A stretch of DNA of 64,000 nt from CAINVV01 sp963663005 (GTDB taxonomy: Bacteria; Bacteroidota; Bacteroidia; Bacteroidales; Prolixibacteraceae), in the NCBI GenBank assembly GCA_963663005.2, contig CAXXHH010000003.1, positions 1 to 64,000 of the forward strand. The letters run 5' to 3'. The notes under the pieces were generated by a model that saw nothing but the letters and a program-made list of their open reading frames with translations, was not told where the DNA came from and did not search any database. Of the stretch, positions 9,744 through 18,776 are shown piece after piece (position 1 is the first letter of the stretch; each line of letters opens with the position of its first letter). The position numbers and the translations under genes are program-made.

Positions 9744-10952
9744 ATGATACAAAATCGTGACATCATCATAGTTGGTCTGCAAGCTTGGGATATTGAGATC
9801 GGAAGCAATTGCAAAAATATCGCGGAAGCACTATCCAAAAACAATCGCGTACTCTATGTGAATTCGCCACTGGACAGAATCACCAAACACAAGCAAAAGG
9901 GCTCCGAGAAAATTCAAAAAAGAATTCAAATCTGGAAAAATGGAGTATCGGAACTGAATGAAATATCGCCAAACTTATGGAATCTATATCCGTCAACACT
10001 AATAGAATCAATTAATTGGATTGGAATAAACACAATTTTTGATGCAATAAATAAGATAAACAATAAGCGATTTGCAAGACAGATTCAATGGGCGATTAAT
10101 GAACTTGGTTTCAGTAATTTCATCTTATTTAACGACAGTGATATCTTCAGAAGTTTTTATCTGAAAGAATTGTTAAGACCTGAGACCTACATTTATTATA
10201 CCCGCGATAACCTGATTGCATTTAAATATTGGAAAAAACACGGAACCAGAGTAGAGGCTCTGCATATGCAAAAAGCTGATCTGGTTGTTGCCAACTCATC
10301 CTATCTGGCAGCGCTGGCGAGAAAACATAACCCAAATTCATTCGATATCGGTCAGGGTTGTGATGTCGAAATGTTTGATAGTAATTTGGTGACGAATACA
10401 CCGGAAGATATCGCTACTGTTCCGAAGCCGATAATTGGTTATATCGGCGCCCTACTATCCTTACGACTGGACATAGCCGTTCTGGAATATATCGCCGAAA
10501 AGCGTCCTGACTGGAGTGTAGTGCTGGTCGGTCCGGAAGATGAACAATTCAAGAGTAGTAGATTGCATCAATTCAAAAATGTCTACTTCCTTGGAAATAA
10601 GAAGGGCGAAGAGCTCCCCTCCTACCTCAATCAATTTGATGTAGCCATAAATCCGCAGGTACTTAGTCCGGTTACAATTGGAAATTATCCCCGGAAAATT
10701 GACGAATATCTTGCTATGGGCAAGCCTACTGTAGCGACGAAAACAGAGGCGATGAGCTTTTTCATGGATTACACCTACCAGGCCGAGACCAAGGAACAGT
10801 ATGTGGAACTCATCGAAAAAGCGTTAAAAGAAGACAATGCCGAACTCCATCTGAAAAGGGAGAAATTTGCAAGGCAACATACCTGGGAAAACAATGTATT
10901 ACAAATATATAATGCTCTGGAAGTTACTAAATCAAGAATCCAAAAGGAATGA
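9744..10952 (+). CDS. Glycosyltransferase, TuaH/GT1-like (GT-B fold)
   Basis: A 402-residue protein beginning IIIVGLQAWDIEIGSNCKNI. Its C-terminal half carries GYIGALLSLRLDIAVLEYIA, VVLVGPEDEQF and the donor-site segment YPRKIDEYLAMGKPTVAT. This pattern is seen in TuaH-like and other polysaccharide glycosyltransferases. It ends 3 bp before the acyltransferase, so the two are almost certainly co-translated. It probably adds one sugar of the repeat unit; the donor is unknown. Confidence 0.82.
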   Translation: MIQNRDIIIVGLQAWDIEIGSNCKNIAEALSKNNRVLYVNSPLDRITKHKQKGSEKIQKRIQIWKNGVSELNEISPNLWNLYPSTLIESINWIGINTIFDAINKINNKRFARQIQWAINELGFSNFILFNDSDIFRSFYLKELLRPETYIYYTRDNLIAFKYWKKHGTRVEALHMQKADLVVANSSYLAALARKHNPNSFDIGQGCDVEMFDSNLVTNTPEDIATVPKPIIGYIGALLSLRLDIAVLEYIAEKRPDWSVVLVGPEDEQFKSSRLHQFKNVYFLGNKKGEELPSYLNQFDVAINPQVLSPVTIGNYPRKIDEYLAMGKPTVATKTEAMSFFMDYTYQAETKEQYVELIEKALKEDNAELHLKREKFARQHTWENNVLQIYNALEVTKSRIQKE

Positions 10953-10955
10953 CAA

Positions 10956-11576
10956 ATGACTTTAAGGGAAAGAATTAAAGAGAATCCAAGGCTGAAAAAA
11001 TTAGTTTTGAAAGCGATGATGCCGATAAACCAATCGAGGCCTCGGTTATGGGTTAAACTGTTTTTAAACCCATTTTTTCACAAAAAGGGCAAGAATGCCC
11101 GCATTTGTTCGAAGACACGTCTGGATGTAATGCCCTTTTACAACTTCATTTTGGGTTGTAATTCGACCATTGAAGATTTTTGCACAATAAACAATGGCGT
11201 AGGGGATGTCATTATTGGCAATTTTACCCGGATTGGAATAAGTAATGTACTGATTGGACCCATATCCATTGGAAATGAGGTTATTTTGGCGCAAAATGTT
11301 GTACTTTCCGGACTTAATCACTGCTATGATGATATATCACTGCCGCCACGCAGGCAGCCTACTAAAAGGAGGAAAATTACCATTGAAGATGAAGTCTGGA
11401 TCGGAGCCAATTCAGTTATTACAACCGGGGTAACAATCGGTAAGCATTCTGTAGTTGCAGCGGGTTCTGTTGTGACAAAAGATGTTCCGGCCTATTCGGT
11501 CGTGGCGGGTAATCCGGCCAAGTTAATCAAGCAGTATAATCCACAAAATGGACTATGGGAAAGAGTGCCTAAATGA
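10956..11576 (+). CDS. Hexapeptide-repeat acyltransferase (WbbJ/LbH family)
   Basis: A 206-residue protein with left-handed beta-helix hexapeptide repeats from about residue 65 to 190: IEDFCTINNGVGDVIIG, IGPISIGNEVILAQNV and VWIGANSVITTGVTIGKHS, closing with VVAGNPAKLI. The family forms trimers and transfers acetyl or other acyl groups from CoA to sugars. The histidine in SGLNHCYDD (about residue 116) matches the usual catalytic base position. It is the last gene before the NRPS block, with about 90 bp between, and is likely to O- or N-acylate a sugar of the repeat. No substrate can be named. Confidence 0.88.
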   Translation: MTLRERIKENPRLKKLVLKAMMPINQSRPRLWVKLFLNPFFHKKGKNARICSKTRLDVMPFYNFILGCNSTIEDFCTINNGVGDVIIGNFTRIGISNVLIGPISIGNEVILAQNVVLSGLNHCYDDISLPPRRQPTKRRKITIEDEVWIGANSVITTGVTIGKHSVVAAGSVVTKDVPAYSVVAGNPAKLIKQYNPQNGLWERVPK

Positions 11577-11667
11577 TAAACAAAATTGGCAAATTTTCGT
11601 TTAAATGTGTATAAATGTTAAATGGTTAACCTAAGGCAATAACCCAAACCGAGCAATAAAAGATAAA

Positions 11668-14600
11668 ATGATTACGAATTCAAAAATACATCAGCTGACA
11701 AATATCATCAACAATCCAATTTGTGAACCTGTTGAAATAGGTGATATTATAAGTTGCTTCGCAAATATTTCGCAAAAACATCCGGAAAACGTTGCAATTT
11801 TTGATGATGGTAAATCATATACTTACTTTCAGTTTGCCAAAGATGTCGATAGACTTCAGTCACACCTCCAGCAACGCGGAATATCGGAAGGTGGCATTGT
11901 GGCCGTCGCGATTGGCCGCAATTACCACTTTTTCGTGGCGATTCTAGCAGTTTTAAAAAGTGGTGCAGCATTCCTGCCTATCGACCCGACTCTACCAGAA
12001 GAGCGAAAATTATTTTATTGTAAAGACGCAAATGCAGCTTTGATTTTAGTGGACACTGACGTACCATCCATTTGTAAGGATATCAGGACACTAAGTGTAA
12101 AGGATTGCTTAAATTCAGCAGCGAATTCGGACGACATGCGCAGCACTTATACGAGAGACAGCCTCGCATACGTAATATATACAAGCGGTTCCACTGGTAT
12201 TCCCAAGGGAGTAAAAATTTCCCGAAAGGCCCTGACGAACTTTATTTCCGGAGCAATCGGCCTATATCAGATCAATGAAAATGATCGTGTTTTACAGTTT
12301 TCGAATCTGACCTTTGATGCAAGCATAGAAGAGATTTTTTGTGCATTTTGTACAGGTGCATCGCTCTATCTGAGGACATCAGAAATGCTGCTGGCCAATG
12401 AATTGATTGATTTCTCCCATCTTCATCAAATTACGGTATGGGATCTTCCGACTGCCTTTTGGAGACAGATTATACAATCAGATATGTACCAGGAGTTTCC
12501 TCTGCCAGATAGCCTTAGGCTTGTTGTCATTGGCGGGGAGGCGGTTAAGGCAAATGATGTTATAATTTGGAACAAAAAGAAGGTTAAACATAGGCTTTTC
12601 AACACATACGGACCGACCGAAACTACGGTTGTTGCCCTGGCATTCGAAATAAAATCCGATTATGATCCGGCGATTTCTGTGCCGATTGGTCAGCCATTAC
12701 CAGGATATAAGATCTATATCACGGATCCAGACAGAAACATTGTTGATCAGGGTATTGCCGGTGAATTGCTGATATCCGGAGATAGCGTTGCCGATGGATA
12801 TCTGAATCGAGAACACGAAGAGAATAAAGCATTTATTTTATTCAATACCCCTGATTCCGGATTGCAGCGATGCTATTGCACAGGTGATTTAGTCATAGCT
12901 GGTGCCGATGGGCTCATTTTATATGCCGGCCGTGCCGACAGACAGGTCAAGATAAGAGGATACAGGATCGAACCCGATGAGATAGAATCTGTTATCTCAT
13001 CGTACAATGGTGCTGAAGAGAATGTCGTTATCGTGCGTGAAGATAGTCCTGAAGACAAGCGGCTGATTGCATACATAGCGGTTAAAAATGAATCCAGACC
13101 GGATGCAAGTGACTTAAGATTGTTTTTGAAATCGAAGCTTCCAGCATACATGATGCCGTCTGCCTTCGTTTTTATCGATAAATTTCCGCTTACGCCAAAT
13201 GGCAAGATCAATTTGAAAGCATTACCTGCACCCGACAAGAGTAACGGACAAACATTCAGATCCCATATTGAGCCAAGGAATAGCATTGAAAAAGAGTTAG
13301 CAAGTATCTGGACTGAATTACTCAAAATTGAAAAAATCGGAGTTGACGATAACTTTTTTGAACTTGGTGGTCATTCGCTTGTCGCAACAATGTTAATCTC
13401 CCGTATTTATCAGACATTCGGTTTATGGCTGTCCTTAAGCACGATCTATGACAAACAAACGCTTGAGGAAATCGGTGCAGAAATTGAGAGAATGCAGAAT
13501 GATGGGTATAAGATTCCTCCCACTCAGACCATTCCTCATTCAGAGACTGGTTCGGACAATTTTTCGCTCTCCCCTGGACAGAAAAGACTGTGGTTTGTTG
13601 AAAATTTTGAGCCAGAGAACTTAGCGTACAATATTCCGCTGAAATTTGAAATTAATGGAGCTGTCGACACCTCTATTTTGGAACAGAGCATTGGCGAATT
13701 AATCAGGCGGCATGCAACCCTGCGGACTCTAATTCAAACAGTTGATGGTGTTCCGGTTCAACGGATTCTTCCTCCTTACAATTTCAAACTGGATGTCGTT
13801 GATCTGGAAAGTCTTCCAGAAACCGAACGGATTGCACAGCTTGAAAACCATTCGCATAACAACGAAATCCATCATTTCGATTTGGAATCCGGTCCGCTAT
13901 TTGTCTGCAAAATCGTTCGACTGTCTTCCGATAAATCTGTCCTGCTACTGAACTTTCACCATATCATCACAGATGGGTGGTCTGTCAAGATTTTCATGGA
14001 TGAACTGGGACTGATTTACAGCGCCCTCAAGGAACAAAAGCCACTGAATCTGCCTGAACTGCCAATCACCTACACCGACTACGCCAACTGGCAAAATGAG
14101 TGGTTGCAGGGTGAGGAGAGTAAAAAACAACTAGATTACTGGGTCAAGGAATTAAAGGGCGCCCCTGAACTTCTGCAAATACCCATGGATTTTCAGCGGC
14201 CAAAAAATCAAACATATGATGGCGATGAGGTAGATTTTCTTCTCGATCTTACGCTCACCGAACAACTGCAAGAGTTCAGCAAACAGCATAATTCCTCGCT
14301 TTTTGCAACCCTTCTTAGCATCTTCAATTCGCTGATTGTCCGGTACACCTCACAGGAAGAGTTTGTTATCGGGGTTCCTATTGCCGGAAGAATTCACAAA
14401 GAACTTGAATCGCTTCATGGTATGGTGATCAACAATTTCCCGTTGAGAATCACTCCAAAAGATAACATGACTTTTCCCGAAATGTTGGAACACTGCAAGA
14501 CCAAATTCTTTCAGGCGTACGACAATCAGGAGCTACCCCTCGACCGGATTGTTGAAGAGCTTAAGCTTACCAGGCATGCCAATATTTCTCCCCTATTCCA

Positions 14601-17544
14601 GGTAATGTTTAATCATCTTACCATGTTTGACGAGGAAGTCTCATTGGCAGGTGCCATGATGCGGGAGGTACATGTTAGACAATATCTTTCACAGTTCGAC
14701 ATAACCCTGGAGGTTCACGAGATGAAACAGAATCTCCACTGCATATTTAAATTCAATACAAATCTGTTTAAGCGGGAAAGAATTGAGCGGATGGCCGGAC
14801 ATTTTCAGGAAATGACCCGAAGCCTGATGGCCGATCCCGATCAGAAGATCAGAAGAGTTCCCATCCTTACCGAAAAAGAGAAGGAATTGATCCTGGACCA
14901 GTGGAATGCAACCGATGCCCCCTACCCGACGGATAAGTGTATCCACCAATTGTTTGAGGAGCAGGTTGCCAAATCACCCGATTCCATTGCCATTCAGGAT
15001 GAGAACCACTCACTCACCTATGCCGCCCTCAACGCCAAGGCAAATCAATTGGCTCGTCACATTCATCAGTCAGGAGCCGTGGAAGGCTCGCTGATCGGTA
15101 TATGTGTGGATCGCTCAACGGATCTGCTGGTAGCTCTGCTAGCTGTGATGAAAGCCGGATGCACCTATATCCCGCTCGATCCCATCTATCCGAAAAACAG
15201 GCTCGCCCTGATCCTCGAAGATGGAAATCCCGTGATCATGCTCACCGAGAAAAAACTACTGGAAAACCTTCCGGAAACCTCCGCCAAAAATATTTTCATC
15301 GAAGAGGCAGATGCTTACTCCGGAGAGTCACCCCTGAACACTTCTTTTGAGGTTTCTCCCCAAACGGTTGCATACCTGATCTACACGTCCGGCTCTACCG
15401 GAAAACCAAAAGGGGTTCAGATTCAACAACAGGCTCTTGTCAATTTCATCCTCTCCATGAGCAAACAGCCAGGCATCTCTCCCACTGACGTGATGCTGGC
15501 CGTAACCACCATTTCCTTCGATATTGCCGGATTGGAACTCTACCTCCCGATCCTCTTCGGAGCCAGGATCGTCATCGCTACCCAGGAGACTTCCATCAAC
15601 CCCGAGCTGCTGATCCGCAAAATTGAAGATTGCCAGCCAACCATCCTGCAAGCCACTCCGGTGACTTTCCGTATGCTGAACTCCACCCAGTGGAGCGGAC
15701 TGAAAAAACTAAAGATACTGTGCGGCGGTGAAGCGCTGCCAAAAGAGCTCGCCTTTGACCTGATCGACAAATGTGGAGAGCTGTGGAACATGTATGGTCC
15801 TACCGAAACAACGGTCTGGTCAACCGTAGAAAAAGTCGTGGTGGATGCAAAAGACAAAACCGGGTACGTTAACCTGGGAAGGGCTATTGACAATACCTAT
15901 ATCTATGTCTTAAATCAAGAATTTCAACCCGTCCCGGTTGGATATCCCGGTGAACTGTTTATCGGTGGTGACGGACTGGCTAAAGGCTATTTCAATCTGC
16001 CACAGATGACCAGCGAGAAATTCCTGCCCGATCCATTTTCCTCAAAACCCGGTGCCCGCATGTACAGAACCGGAGACCTGGTACAACAAACCGGGAATGG
16101 CAAACTGGAGTTTCTCAACAGGGTGGATTCACAGGTCAAAATCCGCGGGTTCCGAATCGAGCTCGGGGAGATTGAATCTGCTTTATCGCAATACCCCTTC
16201 ATGAACGATAATGTGGTAATCGTCCGGGAAGATACCCCGGGAGATAAGAGACTTATCGCCTACATTGTCAAGAAAGAGAACCAGGACACGGATATTGCCC
16301 AGCTTCGGCAGTATATGAAAACCAAAGTGCCGGATTACATGGTGCCTTCCGCTTTCGTGTTCATCGACCAGTTTCCGCTCACCCCCAACGGGAAGATCGA
16401 CCGTAAAGTGTTGCCTGCACCATTTGAGGCAGCAGAAAATTCGGCCAAAGAGTACATCGAACCACAAACGGAGATCGAGAAAAAACTCGCAGCAATCTGG
16501 TCGGAGGTTCTCAAGCTCAAGCGTATCGGGGTCGACGAAAATTTCTTCGAGATCGGTGGACATTCCATGATTGCGGTAACGCTGATGATCAAAATAGAAA
16601 AAGAGCTGGGAATACGATTGCCACTTGCCATCCTGTTTGATTACAGCAATATCAGGGACATGGCCCAGTTTATTGAGAAAAAGAACGAACCGGTAAAATG
16701 GAGTTCGCTCGTGCCCATCAGAGCCAAGGGAACTAAACGGCCACTCTACATGGTGCATGGTGCCGGACTCAATTTGTTGCTATACACCACTATCGTGGCG
16801 CATCTGGATCCGGACCAACCTGTTTATGGCCTGCAGGCCAAGGGATTGGACGGGGTGGATGAACCGATTAACACCATCGAAGGAATAGCCGAATATTACA
16901 TCTCAGAAATATTGGCCGTCGATAACAGCGGAACATACGCGCTGGCTGGATTTTCAATGGGCGGACAAATTGCCTACGAAATAGCCCGCCAACTGCTGCT
17001 AATGGGTAAAAAAGTAAGCTTCCTTGGTATGTTTGACACTACCTCCTACAATGCATCGGATAAACATTTGCCTTTCTTTGAGAGATATAGCAAGAGATTT
17101 GTTTTGATCTACAAACAGTTAGTATGGATTACAGGAACCTTCATCAGAAAACCTGCAAACAAAAAATTTGAATTTGCTTCATTGAAAATGAGAACTCTTA
17201 AGCAAAGATTATTGCAAAATGATGATAGCATGAAGACTGAAGGAGTTTCTGAAGGAAAAAGAAGTGAATTGCCAAAGTACCTCCACAAAGTACACAGGGC
17301 AAATTATCAGGCATTAGAGAATTATATTCTGCCTGAATATTCCGGTAAGTTATACCTGTTCAGGGCAATGGATCAAACTTTTTATATTGAAGATCCTATA
17401 CTTTACGGTTGGGATAAATTTGTAAAAGGTGGTGTTGTTGTATTGGATATTCCGGGAGAACATTCCAGAATATTTGCACCGCCTAATGATAAAATCTTCG
17501 CCGAGGCTTTGCAGAAATGTTTGAATGAGATAAATATCAAATAA
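11668..17544 (+). CDS. Two-module nonribosomal peptide synthetase A-T-C-A(Gly)-T-TE
   Basis: A 1958-residue synthetase. In order: adenylation A1 (about 35-525; YTSGSTGIPKG, YGPTETT), carrier T1 (phosphopantetheine Ser570 in GGHSL), condensation (about 625-1050; active site HHIITDG at 764-770), A2 (about 1095-1580), T2 (Ser1633) and a type I thioesterase (nucleophile Ser1763 in GFSMGG). It starts with an A domain, so it loads its own first residue, and no epimerisation domain is seen. The A2 specificity residues read by hand give DILQLGMVWK, close to the published glycine code DILQLGLIWK. A1 reads DAEWVGTVVK, which I cannot assign. The predicted product is an X-Gly dipeptide released by the thioesterase. 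The C-A-T-TE half is nearly identical to the end of the synthetase at 18777. Confidence 0.95.
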   Translation: MITNSKIHQLTNIINNPICEPVEIGDIISCFANISQKHPENVAIFDDGKSYTYFQFAKDVDRLQSHLQQRGISEGGIVAVAIGRNYHFFVAILAVLKSGAAFLPIDPTLPEERKLFYCKDANAALILVDTDVPSICKDIRTLSVKDCLNSAANSDDMRSTYTRDSLAYVIYTSGSTGIPKGVKISRKALTNFISGAIGLYQINENDRVLQFSNLTFDASIEEIFCAFCTGASLYLRTSEMLLANELIDFSHLHQITVWDLPTAFWRQIIQSDMYQEFPLPDSLRLVVIGGEAVKANDVIIWNKKKVKHRLFNTYGPTETTVVALAFEIKSDYDPAISVPIGQPLPGYKIYITDPDRNIVDQGIAGELLISGDSVADGYLNREHEENKAFILFNTPDSGLQRCYCTGDLVIAGADGLILYAGRADRQVKIRGYRIEPDEIESVISSYNGAEENVVIVREDSPEDKRLIAYIAVKNESRPDASDLRLFLKSKLPAYMMPSAFVFIDKFPLTPNGKINLKALPAPDKSNGQTFRSHIEPRNSIEKELASIWTELLKIEKIGVDDNFFELGGHSLVATMLISRIYQTFGLWLSLSTIYDKQTLEEIGAEIERMQNDGYKIPPTQTIPHSETGSDNFSLSPGQKRLWFVENFEPENLAYNIPLKFEINGAVDTSILEQSIGELIRRHATLRTLIQTVDGVPVQRILPPYNFKLDVVDLESLPETERIAQLENHSHNNEIHHFDLESGPLFVCKIVRLSSDKSVLLLNFHHIITDGWSVKIFMDELGLIYSALKEQKPLNLPELPITYTDYANWQNEWLQGEESKKQLDYWVKELKGAPELLQIPMDFQRPKNQTYDGDEVDFLLDLTLTEQLQEFSKQHNSSLFATLLSIFNSLIVRYTSQEEFVIGVPIAGRIHKELESLHGMVINNFPLRITPKDNMTFPEMLEHCKTKFFQAYDNQELPLDRIVEELKLTRHANISPLFQVMFNHLTMFDEEVSLAGAMMREVHVRQYLSQFDITLEVHEMKQNLHCIFKFNTNLFKRERIERMAGHFQEMTRSLMADPDQKIRRVPILTEKEKELILDQWNATDAPYPTDKCIHQLFEEQVAKSPDSIAIQDENHSLTYAALNAKANQLARHIHQSGAVEGSLIGICVDRSTDLLVALLAVMKAGCTYIPLDPIYPKNRLALILEDGNPVIMLTEKKLLENLPETSAKNIFIEEADAYSGESPLNTSFEVSPQTVAYLIYTSGSTGKPKGVQIQQQALVNFILSMSKQPGISPTDVMLAVTTISFDIAGLELYLPILFGARIVIATQETSINPELLIRKIEDCQPTILQATPVTFRMLNSTQWSGLKKLKILCGGEALPKELAFDLIDKCGELWNMYGPTETTVWSTVEKVVVDAKDKTGYVNLGRAIDNTYIYVLNQEFQPVPVGYPGELFIGGDGLAKGYFNLPQMTSEKFLPDPFSSKPGARMYRTGDLVQQTGNGKLEFLNRVDSQVKIRGFRIELGEIESALSQYPFMNDNVVIVREDTPGDKRLIAYIVKKENQDTDIAQLRQYMKTKVPDYMVPSAFVFIDQFPLTPNGKIDRKVLPAPFEAAENSAKEYIEPQTEIEKKLAAIWSEVLKLKRIGVDENFFEIGGHSMIAVTLMIKIEKELGIRLPLAILFDYSNIRDMAQFIEKKNEPVKWSSLVPIRAKGTKRPLYMVHGAGLNLLLYTTIVAHLDPDQPVYGLQAKGLDGVDEPINTIEGIAEYYISEILAVDNSGTYALAGFSMGGQIAYEIARQLLLMGKKVSFLGMFDTTSYNASDKHLPFFERYSKRFVLIYKQLVWITGTFIRKPANKKFEFASLKMRTLKQRLLQNDDSMKTEGVSEGKRSELPKYLHKVHRANYQALENYILPEYSGKLYLFRAMDQTFYIEDPILYGWDKFVKGGVVVLDIPGEHSRIFAPPNDKIFAEALQKCLNEINIK
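13681..17544 (+). repeat. 3.86-kb near-identical NRPS repeat, copy 1
   Basis: From 13681 to the stop codon the sequence aligns to 24060-27923 at a constant offset of 10379 with no net indel. Sampled 60-base lines differ at one or two positions, mostly silent. Exceptions are two diverged patches, 14640-14765 (condensation domain) and 17041-17430 (thioesterase). It covers most of the condensation domain, the glycine-type A domain, the carrier and the thioesterase. Sampled lines here are near 50% GC against about 40% in the non-repeated NRPS modules. Confidence 0.93.
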
Positions 17545-17555
17545 ATAGAGAAAGA

Positions 17556-18716
17556 ATGGAAACGAATTATCAGGCAAAAGGAGCATTTTCAGTATTAATA
17601 CCGGATGGCGAAAGTTTCTTTGCGCTGCCAACCCTGCAGTGTTTGGGAAGAACAAACAAGTTGAAAATATATGTACTGGCGAATTCAACAAAGGCCGCAA
17701 TTCGCCATTCTAAATACACTTTCAAATTTTATAGTTTTCCAAAAGAAGACGGACACGAAGGAAGGAAGGCTGCCATAAAAGACATCCTGAAGAAGGAAAA
17801 GATTGATCTGATATTGCCAATCGACCAGCCAACGATTCGCTACTTTGCCGAGCATGGCAAAGATTTATTGGAATATGCCTCAATGTCGCTGATTCCTTCA
17901 CCCGAAGCGTTTGATATTGCGTCAGATAAATGGTTACTCGCTGAATGGCTCATGAAGAAAAACATTCAGGTTCCATCCACATTGTTATATCAGGACAATG
18001 CCGTATTCGAGGAAAAACTTGCAGCATTAACATTTCCCGTTTTAATAAAGCCATTAAGGGGAGATGGAGGTATTGGAATAAAATTCTTCGACGATCCAAA
18101 CACCTTAATCACCTATTGCAAGGAGAGCATTCGTCCGGAGGACTATATAGTTCAATCATTTATCATGGGTTATGACATTGATTGCAGTGTTTTGTGTAAG
18201 GATGGAAATATTCTGGCAAGTACCATTCAAAAAAGAATTATAGCCGATCCATTTTATTTCGGACAGACAATGAATCTCGATTTTTTGTATGATCAGAACG
18301 TGTACAATGTTGTTAAAGAAGTAATTGCATCTCTAAATTGGTCTGGCGTTGTTCATTTTGATTTAAGGTACAATGAAAAAGATAATCAGGTCAGGGTAAT
18401 CGAAATGAATCCCCGCTTTTGGGGTAGCATTGTCGGCTCTTTTTATGCCGGAGTGAACTTTCCATATCTAGCAGTTCTTTTAGGACTGAATAAAGAATTT
18501 CCCAAATTTGAATATAAGCATATTAGATATGTTGATGGAAAAACAGCAGTAAGAATTTGGATGAACAAAATTCTACGGCGAAAGAATTCAATTCAGTACT
18601 TTGACTATACTAAATTGGAAAACCACTGGAAGGATCCATTCCCAATGCTGGTCTCGGCTTATATTTTGCTTCGCAAAAAATTGAATGCAATTTTCAGCAG
18701 CAAAAAGTCAACATAA
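17556..18716 (+). CDS. ATP-grasp carboxylate-amine ligase
   Basis: A 386-residue protein of the ATP-grasp superfamily with the CarB-like layout. It has an N-terminal pre-ATP domain, the ATP-lid segment FPVLIKPLRGDGGIGIKF at about residues 155-172, and the metal-binding VIEMNPRFWGS motif at about residues 281-291. Such enzymes activate a carboxylate as acyl-phosphate and join it to an amine, forming amide or peptide bonds. It lies 11 bp after one NRPS and 60 bp before the next. It may therefore extend or cap the NRPS peptide, or attach it to an amino sugar. The substrate is inference. Many homologues in Bacteroidota are uncharacterised. Confidence 0.87.
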   Translation: METNYQAKGAFSVLIPDGESFFALPTLQCLGRTNKLKIYVLANSTKAAIRHSKYTFKFYSFPKEDGHEGRKAAIKDILKKEKIDLILPIDQPTIRYFAEHGKDLLEYASMSLIPSPEAFDIASDKWLLAEWLMKKNIQVPSTLLYQDNAVFEEKLAALTFPVLIKPLRGDGGIGIKFFDDPNTLITYCKESIRPEDYIVQSFIMGYDIDCSVLCKDGNILASTIQKRIIADPFYFGQTMNLDFLYDQNVYNVVKEVIASLNWSGVVHFDLRYNEKDNQVRVIEMNPRFWGSIVGSFYAGVNFPYLAVLLGLNKEFPKFEYKHIRYVDGKTAVRIWMNKILRRKNSIQYFDYTKLENHWKDPFPMLVSAYILLRKKLNAIFSSKKST

Positions 18717-18776
18717 AAAGACAATGAGATTTAGAACGGACTTCTATTGACCCAGCCGTAGTAAATCTTCGATTTT

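Noticed and set aside
11582..11597. AAAATT/AATTTT inverted repeat before the first NRPS as terminator
   Set aside because: A six-pair stem of A-T pairs only, without a following U-run, is too weak.
16183..16758. Minus-strand open frame repeated in both NRPS copies
   Set aside because: It is the shadow of the repeated A/T domains and is duplicated only because the sense gene is.
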